Assembly (NCBI RefSeq): GCF_040954645.1
Contig: NC_092803.1
Location: forward strand, 84,058,417 to 84,122,416
DNA length: 64,000 nt
Source of the DNA: Diabrotica undecimpunctata
Lineage: Eukaryota > Arthropoda > Insecta > Coleoptera > Chrysomelidae
Direction of reading: 5' to 3'
Part shown: positions 1-12,091 of the stretch, piece by piece
Position numbering within the stretch: the first letter of the stretch is position 1
How the letters are laid out: each line of letters starts with the position of its first letter
Position numbers and translations under genes: made by a program
The notes under the pieces: generated by a model
The model's input: the letters and a program-made list of their open reading frames with translations, nothing else
What the model was told of the DNA's origin: nothing
Databases searched by the model: none

Positions 1-244
1 GAGCATTTATATCAAACCATTTACTTGAAATTTAAGGATTAATAAGAGATGTTGATAGTCGTTATGATATCAACTATCTCATGGAAAATATTTAATCATA
101 CACTCGCGTTACTAGCATATACAGGTTAAATAGAAAAGTCCAAAAAGAAGTCAAAACAGTCGAATTCGTACCTAAAAAACTTGTCGTTACTTTTGAGGGG
201 AATATTTTACCAAATCGCATAGCTTTTAATCGAGTTTTTTTTTC

Positions 245-480
245 GGTTAAACAGTTTGTAGGAAGAGTAATTCAATGTTATAAATGTTTAAGATATGGGC
301 ACGTATTTAAATAATATAACAGGTGTATAAATTGTGGTGAAATTAAAGATGATAAACACAATTGCGATAAAAAATTTTATTGATTTTTTGTATACACTGT
401 AAAAGCAGAGATCACGTATCTAACTCAAAAAGTGCCCCTCTTATGATAATAAAAAAAAATAAAAATATAATGATAGGGCA
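245..480 (+). pseudogene. I-type ORF1 (gag-like) remnant with CCHC knuckles
   Basis: Reading across one stop gives CYKCLRYGHVFK followed by a Cys, then CINCGEIKDDKHNC, then in another frame a CIHCKSRDHVSNS-like third knuckle. Such proteins bind the element RNA. Stops and a frameshift within 240 bases show it is dead. Confidence 0.65.
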
Positions 481-782
481 AAAAAACCTCCTTTAAAGAA
501 ACCAAAGACATATCTGAAAACTCCTTATCCAGTTTCGTAAGCCACAGCTTATATTCACCGCTAACAAATTATGAGAAAAATTTTCCAGAACTTTTTAACA
601 ACCAACGTAACGAAAAAGAAAAGAAAATCAAAGTCTTCCACTACCAAATCACCTGTCCACAAACCATTGTTTCCATTCTCCTTTGAACCTTCACAACCTC
701 TGCCAATAAATTCAAATAAACCAAACTACTCTAGTTTGGAAAGCAAAAACAGTAGTAGAGCCCAGCAACATCGATTTTTATC

Positions 783-2877
783 ATGGATTTTTTAAATAAA
801 ATACTTTCAAGTAACAACATACAACCTATTAATATTAACGTAACTACAAATAGTATATATATAGAACAGGAATTGGAGGAAACTTTCAAAAACCAATAAA
901 ATTCAATCCTAAAACTTGAAATTTAAATGTAATGTAATAAATGCACGTTCTGCTTTGGCTAAGAAAAATAGTCTGGTAAAATTTGTTTATGATAAAAATA
1001 TCGACATTGCTCTTATAAGCGAAACGCGGTTTAAAAGAAATCAACAATATATTTTCAGTGGGTACAATAAGTGGGCTATGCTGGTGTAGCAATTTTGGTA
1101 CAAAAATCTCTTCGATTTGTGGAACATAAAATCAATATAAATTACAATGAAAATATTTTAGTGGGTGCTATCCAAAATTAAATATGAAACGTTAAACTTT
1201 TTGTCTATTTATAAACCTCCAAAAATACCAACAATATACTTGACGATTGGGTTAACATTTTTGATCAATTTGATGGGCCAATGATAATGATATGATTTAA
1301 ATTTAACTGTTTTACGCAATAAGGAACGTATAATTTTGAGACGTCCCAATCAACAATTTTCAGCTGTTGATGTAACTTTTTGTTTAACTGAACTAGCTAA
1401 CAAGACATTTTGAAATATCTCCAAAAAATAAATGGAATATTAAAAAAGCTAATTGGACATTATATACCTCGACTATTCAGAATTTGCATGATACGAACAA
1501 TCTTCAGATAATCTCAGATAATTTAACTGATCAGTACTCCTCCTTCATAAATAATATACCTAAATACGGTGGCAGTAGCAGCTATATCCCAATATAAACC
1601 TATAAATGTAAACGACACCCACCTCCTTGGTGGAATATTGATTGTGACAATATTATCGACAAACAAAAATTACAAAAATAAACATTTTGAAAATTCAGCC
1701 GAATCTTATGGACCTATTTCTTTATTTTCCTGTGTATTTAAAACTTTTTAATGAAACGGATTTTAAAACAGAATTTAAAAGAACGGCTTTTAAAACAAAC
1801 TAGAATGGTGGGTCCATAACAAAAAATTACTACCAAACAATCAGTTTGGATACAAATGAAGATGTGGAACTTTAGATGCTCTAGCTACACTTGTAATGGA
1901 AGTACAGAGTAATTTTTCTAGAAATAATTATTTGCTTTATTTCTAGATATAGAAGGCGCCTATGGTAGTGTGTGTTTATCTCGATTAAAAGACAAAATGA
2001 TCAATAAGTTTCAAATACCCACAAAACTAGCACAAACCATCTTTAATTTCTATTTCATAGACGCCTTTATGTATGAAACCATAAAAATAAACTTCTTGGA
2101 CCACGTTATAATAGTTGGGGATTACCCCAGGGATCAGCCTTAAGCCTTTTTCTTTTTAATCTGTATACAGCTGATTTTCATAATCTTAAGACACCAAATA
2201 TTACTTATAAAACAATCCAATATGCTGATCATTTCCTCGTCTATACTGAAAGGACAAAACATGAACACATCCTTACAATCGTAACAAAATCGTGTGTATT
2301 TTTTCACGACATAATATTCCTAAAACTAAAACATAAATACTATTTTATTAAATGACCCAACTTTTAATTTCTGCAAGTCAATAAAATAACTAGTTATGTT
2401 TCTACATTAAAAGTTAACATGGAAATTACACATCTAGTATATGCTTGAAAAAAGCAATAAAGGTCTTAATTTTTTAAAATCCATTTCTAAAACTTGGTGG
2501 GAAGCCGACGTAGAAACAGCTTTGCTATTTTACAAATCTTACAGATCTATTCTGGAAATGGATGTATACTTTATGGATCAGCAAGTAAACACATTTTAAA
2601 TAAAATTGAAGTATTTCAACGTACTGTTCTACGTATGTGTATGGTAGCAATGAAGTCTACTCCAATAGCTCCGTTGCATGTTAAAGCTTTAGAGCCTCCT
2701 TTGAATTTTAGACGAGTTATCTAAATGAAAAATTTGTAGTGAACATTTCGTGTATCAACAATTCCTTATATTCTACCATAAGCTCACTAAACACAGATGA
2801 TCTAACACACAGTTAATGGACTCATGAAAATCCACCAACTCTTTGCACGGTCTTTAGAGTCATATGTAACAATAAGT
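783..2877 (+). pseudogene. I-type ORF2 remnant: endonuclease and reverse transcriptase
   Basis: An ATG at 783 starts a degraded ORF2. Endonuclease landmarks are VINARSALAKKN and IALISETRFKRN (about 930-1040). A PPPWWNIDCDN stretch near 1617 marks the linker. RT pieces are QFGYK (about 1842), LDIEGAY (about 1945), LPQGSA (about 2121) and YADHFLVY (about 2222), where the catalytic YADD has become YADH. A thumb-like EVFQRTVLRMCM follows at about 2610. Several frame changes are needed to follow it. Confidence 0.7.
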
Positions 2878-2891
2878 ATACCAACAGTATT

Positions 2892-3334
2892 CATCATCAT
2901 CACCCAGTCCTTTGTGTCCACTGCTGGACATAGGCCTCCCTCATTTTAGTCCATTGTGCTCTTGAGCATTTTTCATCCAATTTCTTGACATTTTCTTGAG
3001 ATTGTCATTCCAACGAATAGGGGGTCTTCCTCTACTTCTTTTGTCTAACCCAGGCCTCCACTCAAGCAATCTCTTCGTCCACCTTTTATCATCGATTCGG
3101 GCGACGTGTCCGGCCCAGTTCCATTTCAGTGTGAACATTTCGCGAAATTACATTGGTAACTCCTGTTCTTCGTCTTAAGTCTTCATTTCTAACTCGGTCA
3201 CGAAACGATATACTCAGGCATTGACCTTTCCATTTTCCTCTGAGCTATTTGCGGCGTTTTAGAAATTGTAGCTGTCAATGTCAAAGTTTCGAATATCACA
3301 GGCAACACAAATTGGTCAAATGTTTTGTATGTTA
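2892..3334 (-). mobile_element. 5'-truncated RTE-like non-LTR insertion with 14-bp TSD
   Basis: This 443-bp insert is bounded by identical 14-bp target duplications ataccaacagtatt at 2878-2891 and 3335-3348. On the minus strand it encodes the C-terminus of a non-LTR ORF2 (WAGHVARIDDKRW, LLEWRPG, GRPPIRWNDNLK). It ends in a trinucleotide tail read as (ATG)n on the minus strand, typical of RTE-type elements. The truncation and intact duplication mark a standard target-primed insertion into the older I-type copy. Confidence 0.8.
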
Positions 3335-3348
3335 ATACCAACAGTATT

Positions 3349-3928
3349 AGCAACCTGCATATTAACGACTATTTAGCATTTTTTTATGAAGCTGACATAC
3401 ACATACCAACATATTATATTTCATTATTAGACTCATGTGTCTTAAATTCCTTTATAGAAAAATGGCCCAAGGCAACTGTAATCTATACAGATGCACTAAA
3501 AACATTAGTAGGAACCGGATGTGCTTTCTGCTTCCATCCAAGTCGACAGAAAAAATGTTCAAACTACCTCTCAATCGCTCGATTTTTAGTGCTAAAGCAC
3601 TAGCAATTCTTGATGTCTTGATATATTTCGACAGATATTAAACAATAATGCAGCTTTAATAATATCCGATTCATTGTCAGTTTTATTATCTCTCATAAGC
3701 TCAAAGTTACCCAATTATAATTCTAATCCTTTTATTAACCAAATTAAGTACATGCGTGTCAACCTTAAAAATAAAACTACTAATTTTGTTTGGGTAAAAG
3801 CTGATGTTGGTATAAAATATAATGAGCACGTTGATTCTATTGCTAAAACCGTAATAACCTCTTCAGCTGAAATGTTACGAGATGAGAAAAATTGTGTTCC
3901 TGACACACTTTCCGTGACCTATTTCTAG
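3349..3928 (+). pseudogene. RNase H domain of the I-type ORF2
   Basis: After the 443-bp insertion the same reading resumes. The landmarks are VIYTDALKT (normally YTDGSK), a later ISDSLSVLL, and FVWVKADVGIKYNEHVDSIAK, where the usual HVG is DVG. Two frameshifts near 3550-3660 split it. The downstream end of the element was not located. Confidence 0.7.
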
Positions 3929-4896
3929 TAATGTCTTAAACAAACCTCCCTGTCTTTCCTGATTATTAGTACCTATTAATTATATTAGAATATTAATATT
4001 AAATTTTTCATTTATTTATTTTCAAAACGTATCTGACTAAATAGCTAAGTGCTAAAGCCACAAAATCACCTTTTTTAGAAACAAATTTAGAATCTTCATA
4101 TTACATGGAATATTGGGACTTATGGTGCTTAAAATATAATCAAAATTTCAAAGGTATCGATCGGTCAAATAGTTTAAAACTTATTTTATTGTTTATTCCA
4201 AATTAAATTTGTTTGCAACAATATAAGTCCGAAAATAATGAAGTTACAGTAATTCTACTTCTTGCTTATAAAAGAAGAAGATTTATTCTATCAATACTAT
4301 TAAAAAATAATGCAGAAATATAATTATAAACATTACAGAATTATTTTACTAAAGCATGTCGATTTTTTCCTTATAAACAATTAGAATAACTTTTTAACCA
4401 TTGCATGCAGGAAAATTATTTTTTTCTATTTGGCAAGTTTGAATTTTTTTCACAAGTTTAAAAAGAGAAAAAGTTGTTCTAGGACAACTTGGGACCAAAA
4501 TAGTCCTTTTTTTAATTCACAGCAGCTTTGTTTATAACAATTAGCCTCATTTGAAAGAAAATACTTATAATTGTAAAGTGCCAAGTACGAAAAACATTGT
4601 TTTTTAACGAAATCGTCCATAAAGCTTCAAAATATGGTCCTCAAAATCGGCCTCACGAGCTTTGGAACTCGTGGGAGCGATGGAAAGGAGCTATTAGAAC
4701 TGTATGTTAGAGCTGTTCTAACTGTATCTCTGTTTCTTGTTTATGGATTTCGACCATGATTTTTTAATTAGTATGTGCTTTTTGCGTACATTACGAATAT
4801 ACATTATTTAAATAAATAAATTGTTAAATAAACCCTCTAATTTGTTTAAACTTTTTTTCCAATTTTTTATTTTTTTAGTAATATTTGAGGTAATTT

Positions 4897-4980
4897 TAAA
4901 CGTAAATATTTATGATTAATATATACTTCTTCAATAAACTTTGTAAATAATTTATTTAAATAGATTTTATGAAAAAAAAA
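4897..4980. repeat. Direct repeat copy 1
   Basis: About 84 bases starting aaacgtaaatatttatga recur at 5167-5250 with a single clear substitution. The 270-bp offset and near identity suggest a recent local duplication. Confidence 0.8.
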
Positions 4981-5166
4981 ACAAATTATCCTATTTAATT
5001 GTTTCCAGAAATGGTATTGTTTATGTATTGCTTTGGAAATAAAAAATTCTCAAATAGACTAGATTTTATTTCTTGTTAAACATGCTATTAGATTAATGAA
5101 AAACTGAAGTTACAAAATCATTTGCAGAAAATAAGAGTTAAACGCAATTGATTGATTGAATTGATT

Positions 5167-5250
5167 AAAACGTAAATATTTATGATTGATATATACTTCT
5201 TCAATAAACTTTGTAAATAATTTATTTAAATAGATTTTATGAAAAAAAAA
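5167..5250. repeat. Direct repeat copy 2
   Basis: Second copy of the repeat at 4897-4980, also ending in an A-run. The A-run end makes a retroposed fragment possible. Confidence 0.8.
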
Positions 5251-5349
5251 AGTATCGTATCTGACAAATTTTTTGAGTTTTATTGATTTCGATAACCAAA
5301 AAACCTTTACGCCATTTTGAAGGTTATTATATGACTTATAAGTTTCTTA

Positions 5350-7121
5350 CTCTGAAATTTAGAGAATATTCAAGCAAATCTTTCAAGTAATCCCCACTCT
5401 TTTTGGAGGTATGTTAGTGCTACATGTTGGTCTAGTGCTTATCCTAATGTAATGTCTAATAAAGGTGGGGATGTAATAGCTCAGAATGGTGATGAAATAG
5501 TCAATCTATTTTCCAGTTATTTTTCAGGTACATATAATGATAGTGAGTATAATTTACCTAATTTTAAATTGGACTATAGTGTAGATTTCCAGATTCTGAA
5601 GTTTAGTCTGACTGATGTTTTCGAGGGGATTAAAAACATAAAATCTACATATTCTTCAGGGCCTGATGGTATACCTGCAGCACTTATTAAGAACTGTATT
5701 TTTCCCTTTGTAAACCTTTACAACAAATTTTCAATTTATCATTGTCATCTTCTGTATTTCCACAATTTTGGAAAAATAGTTTTCTTACACCTATCTATAA
5801 ATCTGGCAATCGTGAGTGTGTGAACAATTATAGAGGTATAACTATTCAATCAGCAATCCTGAAACTTCTTAATAAATTGGTATCAATAAATCTCTCCTGT
5901 GTTTGCAGAAACATAATTATTCATGAAAAATATGGATTTTCTAACGGGAAGTCAACAGTAACAAACCTTGTCAATTACCAACAATACTTGTTGTTGTGGG
6001 TGCATTTGAGAATAAAATTCAGGTCAACAGCATTTACTGAATTCTCAAAGGCCTTTGACCAGGTTAATCATAATCTTTTGGTCCACAAACTTCATGCATC
6101 TGGCTTGGGTGACCCCATTGTTAATTGGAGTAAAAGTTTTTTGATGTGACAATTGGTTTTCTGATATATTTCTTACATAAATAATATATGTTTATGGCCA
6201 AAACAAAATGGTTTAAGCTTAAATCCAATTAAATGTTCTTGTATTTCATTTGATCGTATAAATAATCTAATAGCTAATAGATATGTTCTTAATGATGTAC
6301 TCTTGGATTCAGTTACTGAGGTTAGAGATTTGGGTGTATTATTGGATTGTGCATTGACATTTAGAAGCCATTTTCTTAAAATTAAGGAAACAGCATTTCG
6401 TAATCTTGATTTTATTTATCGTAACAGTCATGATCTCTCACATATTGTATTCAAATTATTGTATTGCTCTCTGGTACGATCAGGTGTTGAATACTGCTCT
6501 GTTGTTTGGTTCCCATTTCATCAAGTCTACATTAATGGATTGGAGAGCGTTCAGAGGAGGTTTCTAAGATCTTTAGCTTTTAAAGTACATATTAATATAA
6601 GAAATACTGAAAATTATTTCATAGATTATTCTATAATAATGTCTCAATTTAATATTGCTACATTGAAGAACAGCAGGTTGAGAGCTGATATGTTATTTTT
6701 GTTTAAAATTCTAAACAACGTTATTAATTGTCCCCCGTTATTAGCCAATGTACACTTAAACACAATACATAAAACTCGACACACTGCAGTCTTTTATATT
6801 CCTTTTCATAGGACTCATTATACTCGTCATTTTCCCTTGTCGAGAATGCTCAGCTCTTGCAATGACCCCCTATTGGATCCATTCTGTCCAAACATTAATG
6901 TTTTCAAAAGGCAACTTAAGAATCTAATTATTAATCTAGATATGTGATATTTTTTCAACTTTTGTGATTTGATATACTGTTTTAATGTACAAATTTTTAC
7001 TGTTTAATTGTTTCTTTGTTATTTTTTTGATGTTTATTGTACATGATCTTTACTTTTTACTATTTGTTGTATTTTATTGTAAATGGTTCTACCGTTGAAA
7101 TAAATAAATAAATAAATTTGT
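5350..7121 (+). mobile_element. 5'-truncated Jockey/CR1-type non-LTR retrotransposon
   Basis: The plus strand holds an RT in two frames and a thumb domain, then a 3' UTR ending in (AAAT)n at about 7100-7121 after a CTACCGTTG stretch. This is a common 3' end in Jockey- or CR1-like elements. The endonuclease is missing (5' truncation), and a deletion at about 6150 removed the RT core between the A box and the thumb. Confidence 0.7.
5382..6947 (+). pseudogene. Non-LTR reverse transcriptase remnant
   Basis: Landmarks in order are SSGPDGIPAALIKN (about 5650), LTPIYKSGNRECVNNYRGI (about 5788, +1 frame), EKYGFSNGKST (about 5925) and TEFSKAFDQVNHN (about 6040, a catalytic-A-box-like TDFSKAFD). After a deletion that removes the YADD box come VRDLGVLLDCALTF (about 6325) and SGVEYCSVVWFP (about 6482). 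The last open frame, 6303-6947, is intact, but the protein cannot be active. Confidence 0.7.
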
Positions 7122-7337
7122 TTCAAATGCTCCACTTTATGCTGATGGACGAAAAAAGCAAAAATTGACCGTTTTTTGATCTTAATTTGTTAATAAGCAA
7201 TTAAGTCCATAAAAATCGACTGCAGGAACCATATCGGTACTTGTTGTAGACGTACATACTACTCAAAACAACTGTCGTTTGCCTGGAGGGGTCAGTATCA
7301 CGAGAAAAATCTCATTTCCCTAATATTTCTAAAGATT

Positions 7338-7338
<1 letters not shown>
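7122..7338. other. Short stretch with no recognised feature
   Basis: Sequence between the non-LTR tail and a (TA)n array next to the host exon. No domain, TIR or RNA gene seen. Confidence 0.4.

Positions 7339-7377
<39 letters not shown>
7339..7377. repeat. (TA)n microsatellite
   Basis: About 39 bases of TA repeat, 49 bp from the host exon donor at 7425. It is the only (TA)n array not clearly at an element border. Confidence 0.9.
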
Positions 7378-7378
<1 letters not shown>

Positions 7379-7425
7379 CAAATCAAAAACAAAGTATTGT
7401 AATAACAATTAAATATATAACTTAC

Positions 7426-7590
7426 ATTATTTCTTGCCTTTTGGTCACTTCGTTGACTAAAAATACTGCTACAGGTGATATGGCGGCAAAAATGATGACC
7501 CAACGAGGTATGTCAAATTCAATGTTTGCATTTTGAGTACTAACGATATCTCTGAAGACTAGACTTGAATATACGCATTGTACTATTATC
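7426..7590 (-). CDS. TMEM94-like protein, penultimate-type exon (last TM helix)
   Basis: This 165-bp exon follows TTATTTTAAG and ends at a consensus GTAAGT donor. It encodes about 55 residues: the rest of one helix, a polar loop (RDIVSTQNANIEF), then a helix ending FLVNEVTKRQEI. TMEM94 proteins end shortly after such an NE-V-K-QEI segment, so one more short exon is expected at lower coordinates. I did not find it in 1-7425, so it is probably outside the window. The exon is surrounded by unrelated transposon debris yet keeps an open frame and splice sites, which argues that it is under selection. Confidence 0.7.
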
Positions 7591-7869
7591 CTTAAAATAA
7601 TAAAAAAATTCATCAGGATGCCATTTTGTGCCAAGGCTGTCATTGCCACAAGTCAGTGGTATGTTTCTCTTTATTAGAGAGAGCAAGTTATAGAAATTAA
7701 TAAAAACTTTATTAATAAACCCAGCAACACGATCACAGCAACAGTAAAACAACATCCAAAGTTTCATGAACGGTTTTGGACCGCATAAAATGATTGATGA
7801 ACATTTGTATTTGTAAGAAATATAAAACGAAACATTTCCTTAATAATAACTTAGAAGAAAATAAAGACG

Positions 7870-8215
7870 CTGAAGATTTTCACTGCTCCCTTGAAAAAAA
7901 TACTATACTATAGGTTCATGAATGACTCCCCGCCTTGCTACAAGGCAAGAACTTGTATAAAATTCATAAATGATAACCAGATAAAATTGTTTGGCTGTTC
8001 CAAAAATTCACCAGACCCCAATCTAATTGAAAATCTTCAATGGTCGATGAAAAAGAAATATTTAACGTAACTATTATCACCAAAAGTCGACTGATCTATC
8101 GGTTAATACAAGTTACCAAGTTACGATAATATCGTGACATGAACTCAACAAATTACAGAAATCTGCCAGAAATTGATAGAAAATATGCAAAAAGCGTAAA
8201 AGACACTAAATCTGT
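7870..8215 (+). pseudogene. Tc1-type transposase C-terminal remnant
   Basis: Plus-strand reading across several stops gives a NDSPPCYKART stretch, then FINDNQIKLFG, then NSPDPNLIENLQWSMKKK and finally ENMQKA. This is the C-terminal part of a Tc1-type DDE transposase, where the QDNAPCH and SPDLNPIENLW boxes carry the second and third acidic residues. The first acidic residue and the DNA-binding domain are absent. No TIRs were identified. Confidence 0.7.
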
Positions 8216-11200
8216 GTTTTTTTTTTCATGAAAGCCGTTTCTTGTAAACCGGTCGTACTGCTGCCAGTTGGATTATTGTACATCCTCCATTCCTTCATGA
8301 TATGATACCCATTTCAGGACTCTGGAATCATGTGCCAGCTTGTACAGGCCTAGTGGATGGGCCATCTGCGATCTAATGCCTCGCAGTCATGCATGATATG
8401 ATTGACTGTTTCAGGTTCTCCACTATATAGTCTGTAGCTTAAGTCTCGATAAAACAACGCCGTTGTATGCAGATATTCTTTGACTGATATATTTGTATTA
8501 AGTAAGGAAGCCTGTTAAGATAATGAACTGATTCCTGATTGTTTTCCGCAGTACTTCAGCGGATTATTAGTACATGTCCGTCCAATATATATTTTGCCAC
8601 GTGTTTTGTCACTATCTCTGAATATGTTTATCTGATTATTTCAAGAAACATATTCATTCTTATAATAACAGACGTTTAGATGACATATATGATCATTTAT
8701 GATGTTAGTATGTACTGATCCAACCGGTACGTTTCTCGGGATTTCTTGCAGTTTATAATATCCAGCAATTCTTTGCACCTTGCTTAGTTTGAACTTCAAA
8801 CTTTGAAGATGACACTTTTTTGCTGCTTTGATCACCATACCACTAATGCATATGTAACTGTTTGTTTTACCACCATGTTATAAATCCAACATATCTGATT
8901 TTAAACCCTACATTTTTCCATGAGTTCGTACGGCTACCTTTAACGTAATTATCGCTTTCTTGCTTATTCGTTCAAAGTAATCTTCGAATCTCATATTACT
9001 GCAAGATACTTTACTTCACTCACCTGCTTAACGTGTGTACTTTAGTCCATTATGTAACTTGATTGTAATTATAGTCAGAGCCTGTTTCATTTTATCTTTA
9101 ACTGTGCCATTACATTTTCCGTGGGGTAAGAGAACCAGGTCACTCGCATAGCAAAGGACATGATGCATATCGTTGCTGAATCTAGCTATCATCCCATCCA
9201 TGGGCAGAATTCACAAGATAGGAGAAAAGACTCTCCCTGCGGACAGCCTATGGCTACCTGTGCTAACACTGTATCCCCCAGTAACGTTGCGTATATCACA
9301 CGGGTCCTCAGCAACCAGTTATCTGCAGCTTGTTTCGTCTACTCCTTTTAGACGAATAGCCCTTGTGATTGTTTTGTAGGTGTTGTCTGTCGAATGCTCC
9401 CTGTATGTGGAGAAATAAATCTAACATTGTAGCATGTATAAATTTCCGTTGAGTTTCTGTTTATATTGTAACGTAAGCGTCTAGACACTGAAGAAAAAAT
9501 CATGGCAATTTCAACTGCGAAGTAAAATATGGTCATATTTTACGTCTTAATTCTGCACTGTTCTAATCACTGTTTTGGTTCTTGCTGTGTTTCACCTGAG
9601 GGATTTGTAAAACGTCGTACCAAGCAACTTTATAGACGTCCACATGGTTCCAAGCAACGGCTTGAGTGTTTTAAAAGCCAAGTTTTGAAGATTGCGTCAA
9701 GATAATCCAATGTTCCATCCTCAATTTGTTGTCCCCGGTCATTCCAGACTATTTTTGCAGTTTGTGAGACGCATTTGTTTGCTTTGCAGTGAGTTTTGAG
9801 TCCAGTTCCAACCCCAGAACTTTTAAAGGAGATATAACATTCAGTGAAAATCAGGTACTTTTTTTGTTAAATTTTTTTAAAGCAAAAATAGACATTTTCC
9901 ATCAATAATTGCTTTCATGACAAGTTAAGAAAATTTAGTATTGACATATAACAGCATTATTTTCTTGACATTTGGTACATACCTAACCATAAATTTAGAA
10001 TTTGTTTTGCTTTGTTTTTAAAAAAGGTTAACCTGTATGCATAGTTCCATTTAAAAAGATATTTTTCATTTGTAATAATTTATTTCCGCTACAAAATGTC
10101 GCCCATTAATAATTTAAATTCTTATAGTGTCTCCAACGTCTAGAGTTGTAAACCGATAGCAACATTGTAAGTTGTTTTCGTATTTAATTATTATTATTTA
10201 TATTTGTAACTGTTTGTGGTGAGATAACAATCAATATGTAATTTTTTCCCTAAACCAAGAGTATTATTTCTTTTAAAAAGATTTTAACCATTTTTTGTAT
10301 TTTTTAGGAAAGAAAAGCCTATCTTTCCATCCAGCAGGAAGATTCTTGTAAGTGGCGTTCGTTTTAAATAGCTTAGGAATCTTCTTGTGTTGTTTTGTCC
10401 AGGAGATCCATGTAAGTACCCCTTTTCATTCACTTTTTGTAGTTACCCCATTCCAGTCCCCTTGTTTCATTCACTTTCTCACGACCCAGCTCTCCAAACA
10501 AACCAAGAGCAGCCGTTCGCAAACGTTTCGGTTTGTTTTGCTTACCCTATCGCCAGCCCAGCAATTTATGTCCCCAATTTTCAACCCCCTATAGTAATAC
10601 CCTATGTGGTAGGCAAAATAACCATCACAACATCACCTATTGGTTTTTTAGAACGTACTCCACCCTCTGTATGAGATAGTGCAGTGCAGTTTCCGTAGAG
10701 TCCAGCTCGATACGCATACTGCCCCTGATGTATCGGATTTTCAACGAATACACTTACCTTTTTCCTGTCCGGTTTTTCCAGGTTTGGGTATAAAAGCCTT
10801 TCATGCTTTTGGTATGTAACCCAGTCCTAAGCAAGTCTGTAGTATCTATACATAATATTTTGTACAGATCATTTCTCTTTTGTAAAAGTACTGGACAAAT
10901 CCCGTCCGAATTCAATTGATTCTACTGCACATTTGATGTTGTTCTGGTTTACCACTTCTTTTGCCACACGCCCGTTTTCCCTACAACCATAAGTCATGGT
11001 ATCCAGTCCAGTCTGCTGCCATGTCTGTAGTGCTATCAGTTTTGTTTAATACTCAGGAAACCGCACCCAGAAAAGTTATTTCAGGGTCTCCTCACCATTC
11101 TGTGCGTATTCACCTGACTTCTTTTGGAGTGAGGGACTACTTATTTGAGAGTCCTTTAAGACTTTCCAGTTGCATTCCCTCATTATATGCCTATATATAA

Positions 11201-11323
11201 TGCGGGAATCCCTGGACTATATTTAGGTCCATTGTATGCCTAATCGTTCCTTTAACCCTCCCTAAACAACATTCCAGGTCTGCTTGATATGCTTCCCAGT
11301 TTGTTTTACGATTTTTCCGATAG
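8200..11323 (-). pseudogene. Non-LTR element N, RT and C-terminal half (minus strand)
   Basis: On the minus strand, from high to low coordinates, I read RKNRKTNWEAYQADLE (about 11300, linker after the endonuclease), FIPKPGKTGQEKGK (about 10770), LDLFLHIQGAFDRQ (about 9405), a GCPQG box (about 9240), CYASDLVLLPHG (YADD changed to YASD, about 9150), LSKVQRIAG (about 8770) and GEPETVNHIMHDCEAL (about 8400). The last resembles the C-terminal Cys-His motif of R1/Loa/I-type proteins. Many stops. The 9840-10680 part has no recognisable protein. The 5' half continues beyond the BEL insertion at 20797-22110. Confidence 0.65.
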
Positions 11324-11328
11324 TTTCC

Positions 11329-11749
11329 TGTTTAAATTCAAATATGTTTGTGTAAACTAATCAATACATTTTGTCCTCCCTGTATTCCTTCGATCCCTAT
11401 AATACCGCTCGGGCTTGGGGAATTCATCTCGCTAAACACAAGAGCGTGAGTCGTTAAGAGGGACAGACGCAACTCGACAGTGAACCAATACCCTCATATT
11501 GAATTCGTTTTTTTCGTTGTTTCGTAAAGTAGTGTAAATCATGGTAATTAGCGGTAAGTTTACCTAGTTTTACCTGAAGCTATAAATTGTTTGTGATTGT
11601 TTATTGCAACCATTTAAATTCTGATAATTATTTGCACCTATGAGTTCAAGTTCATTCATCTCGCCAGGACTATCGAAGGAAATATAGTTGGTGTTAATTT
11701 AATTATTATTAATTCTCGTAATAATTAATTGTTTGTTTAATTCGCCACA
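11329..11749 (+). repeat. BEL 5' LTR
   Basis: It starts TGTTTAAATTCAAAT and ends CGCCACA, and matches 15984-16359 plus 20723-20791 apart from point changes and small indels. A TGG at 11751 may begin the primer-binding site. Confidence 0.8.
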
Positions 11750-12091
11750 TTGGCTATCTAGCCGAATTTGAACTCATTTTTTGAAAACATATTTTTGTTA
11801 TATTTAAATTTGAATTGTTGGTTTCGTCTCGTGGTGTCGTCTTTTTTATCGTTTTGGAGGTTCATAAAAAACCGGGTAAATTGATTTGCGTCTCTTGTCG
11901 AAAACTATTAAATTCGAGGCTCGAGAATAATTTATGAGCATTTAAGTGGAGATTTATGGGATTTTTGAAATAGGGATTATAGTCGTTTTAATAAAGTATC
12001 AAATATCAACTGGTTGATTTCGGGGTTTTAAAGCACCGTCTTGTACAGTTTTCTGGGTATAATATTAATTGGAATTTGTTAGAAATTTAAA

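Larger units (their letters stand above)
1..3928 (+). mobile_element. Degenerate I-type non-LTR retrotransposon with RNase H
   Basis: In order along the plus strand I see a triple CCHC knuckle region, an apurinic-type endonuclease, a reverse transcriptase and an RNase H domain. This order with RNase H at the end is typical of the I clade. The copy has many stops, frameshifts and at least one deletion (around 1690-1740, where endonuclease and RT are brought together). It is interrupted at 2892-3334 by an RTE-like tail. The 5' end lies outside the window and the 3' end is not clear. Non-functional. Confidence 0.75.
3929..5349. other. AT-rich region without recognised gene
   Basis: I see no convincing coding domain here. 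It holds an 84-bp direct repeat (listed separately), a short hairpin near 4656-4676, and homopolymer T and A runs. It may be the eroded 3' end of the I-type element plus intron sequence. Confidence 0.4.

Noticed and set aside
4656..4676. Small hairpin cacgagc...ctcgtg as an RNA gene or terminator
   Set aside because: Isolated 7-bp stem in AT-rich sequence with no supporting context.
7540..7767. Minus-strand 75-residue open frame upstream of the host exon
   Set aside because: It crosses the splice acceptor in another frame and has no recognisable domain.
10352..11200. Plus-strand frames of 79-95 residues
   Set aside because: The minus strand of part of this region reads as a decayed non-LTR element, and the plus-strand frames have no domain.
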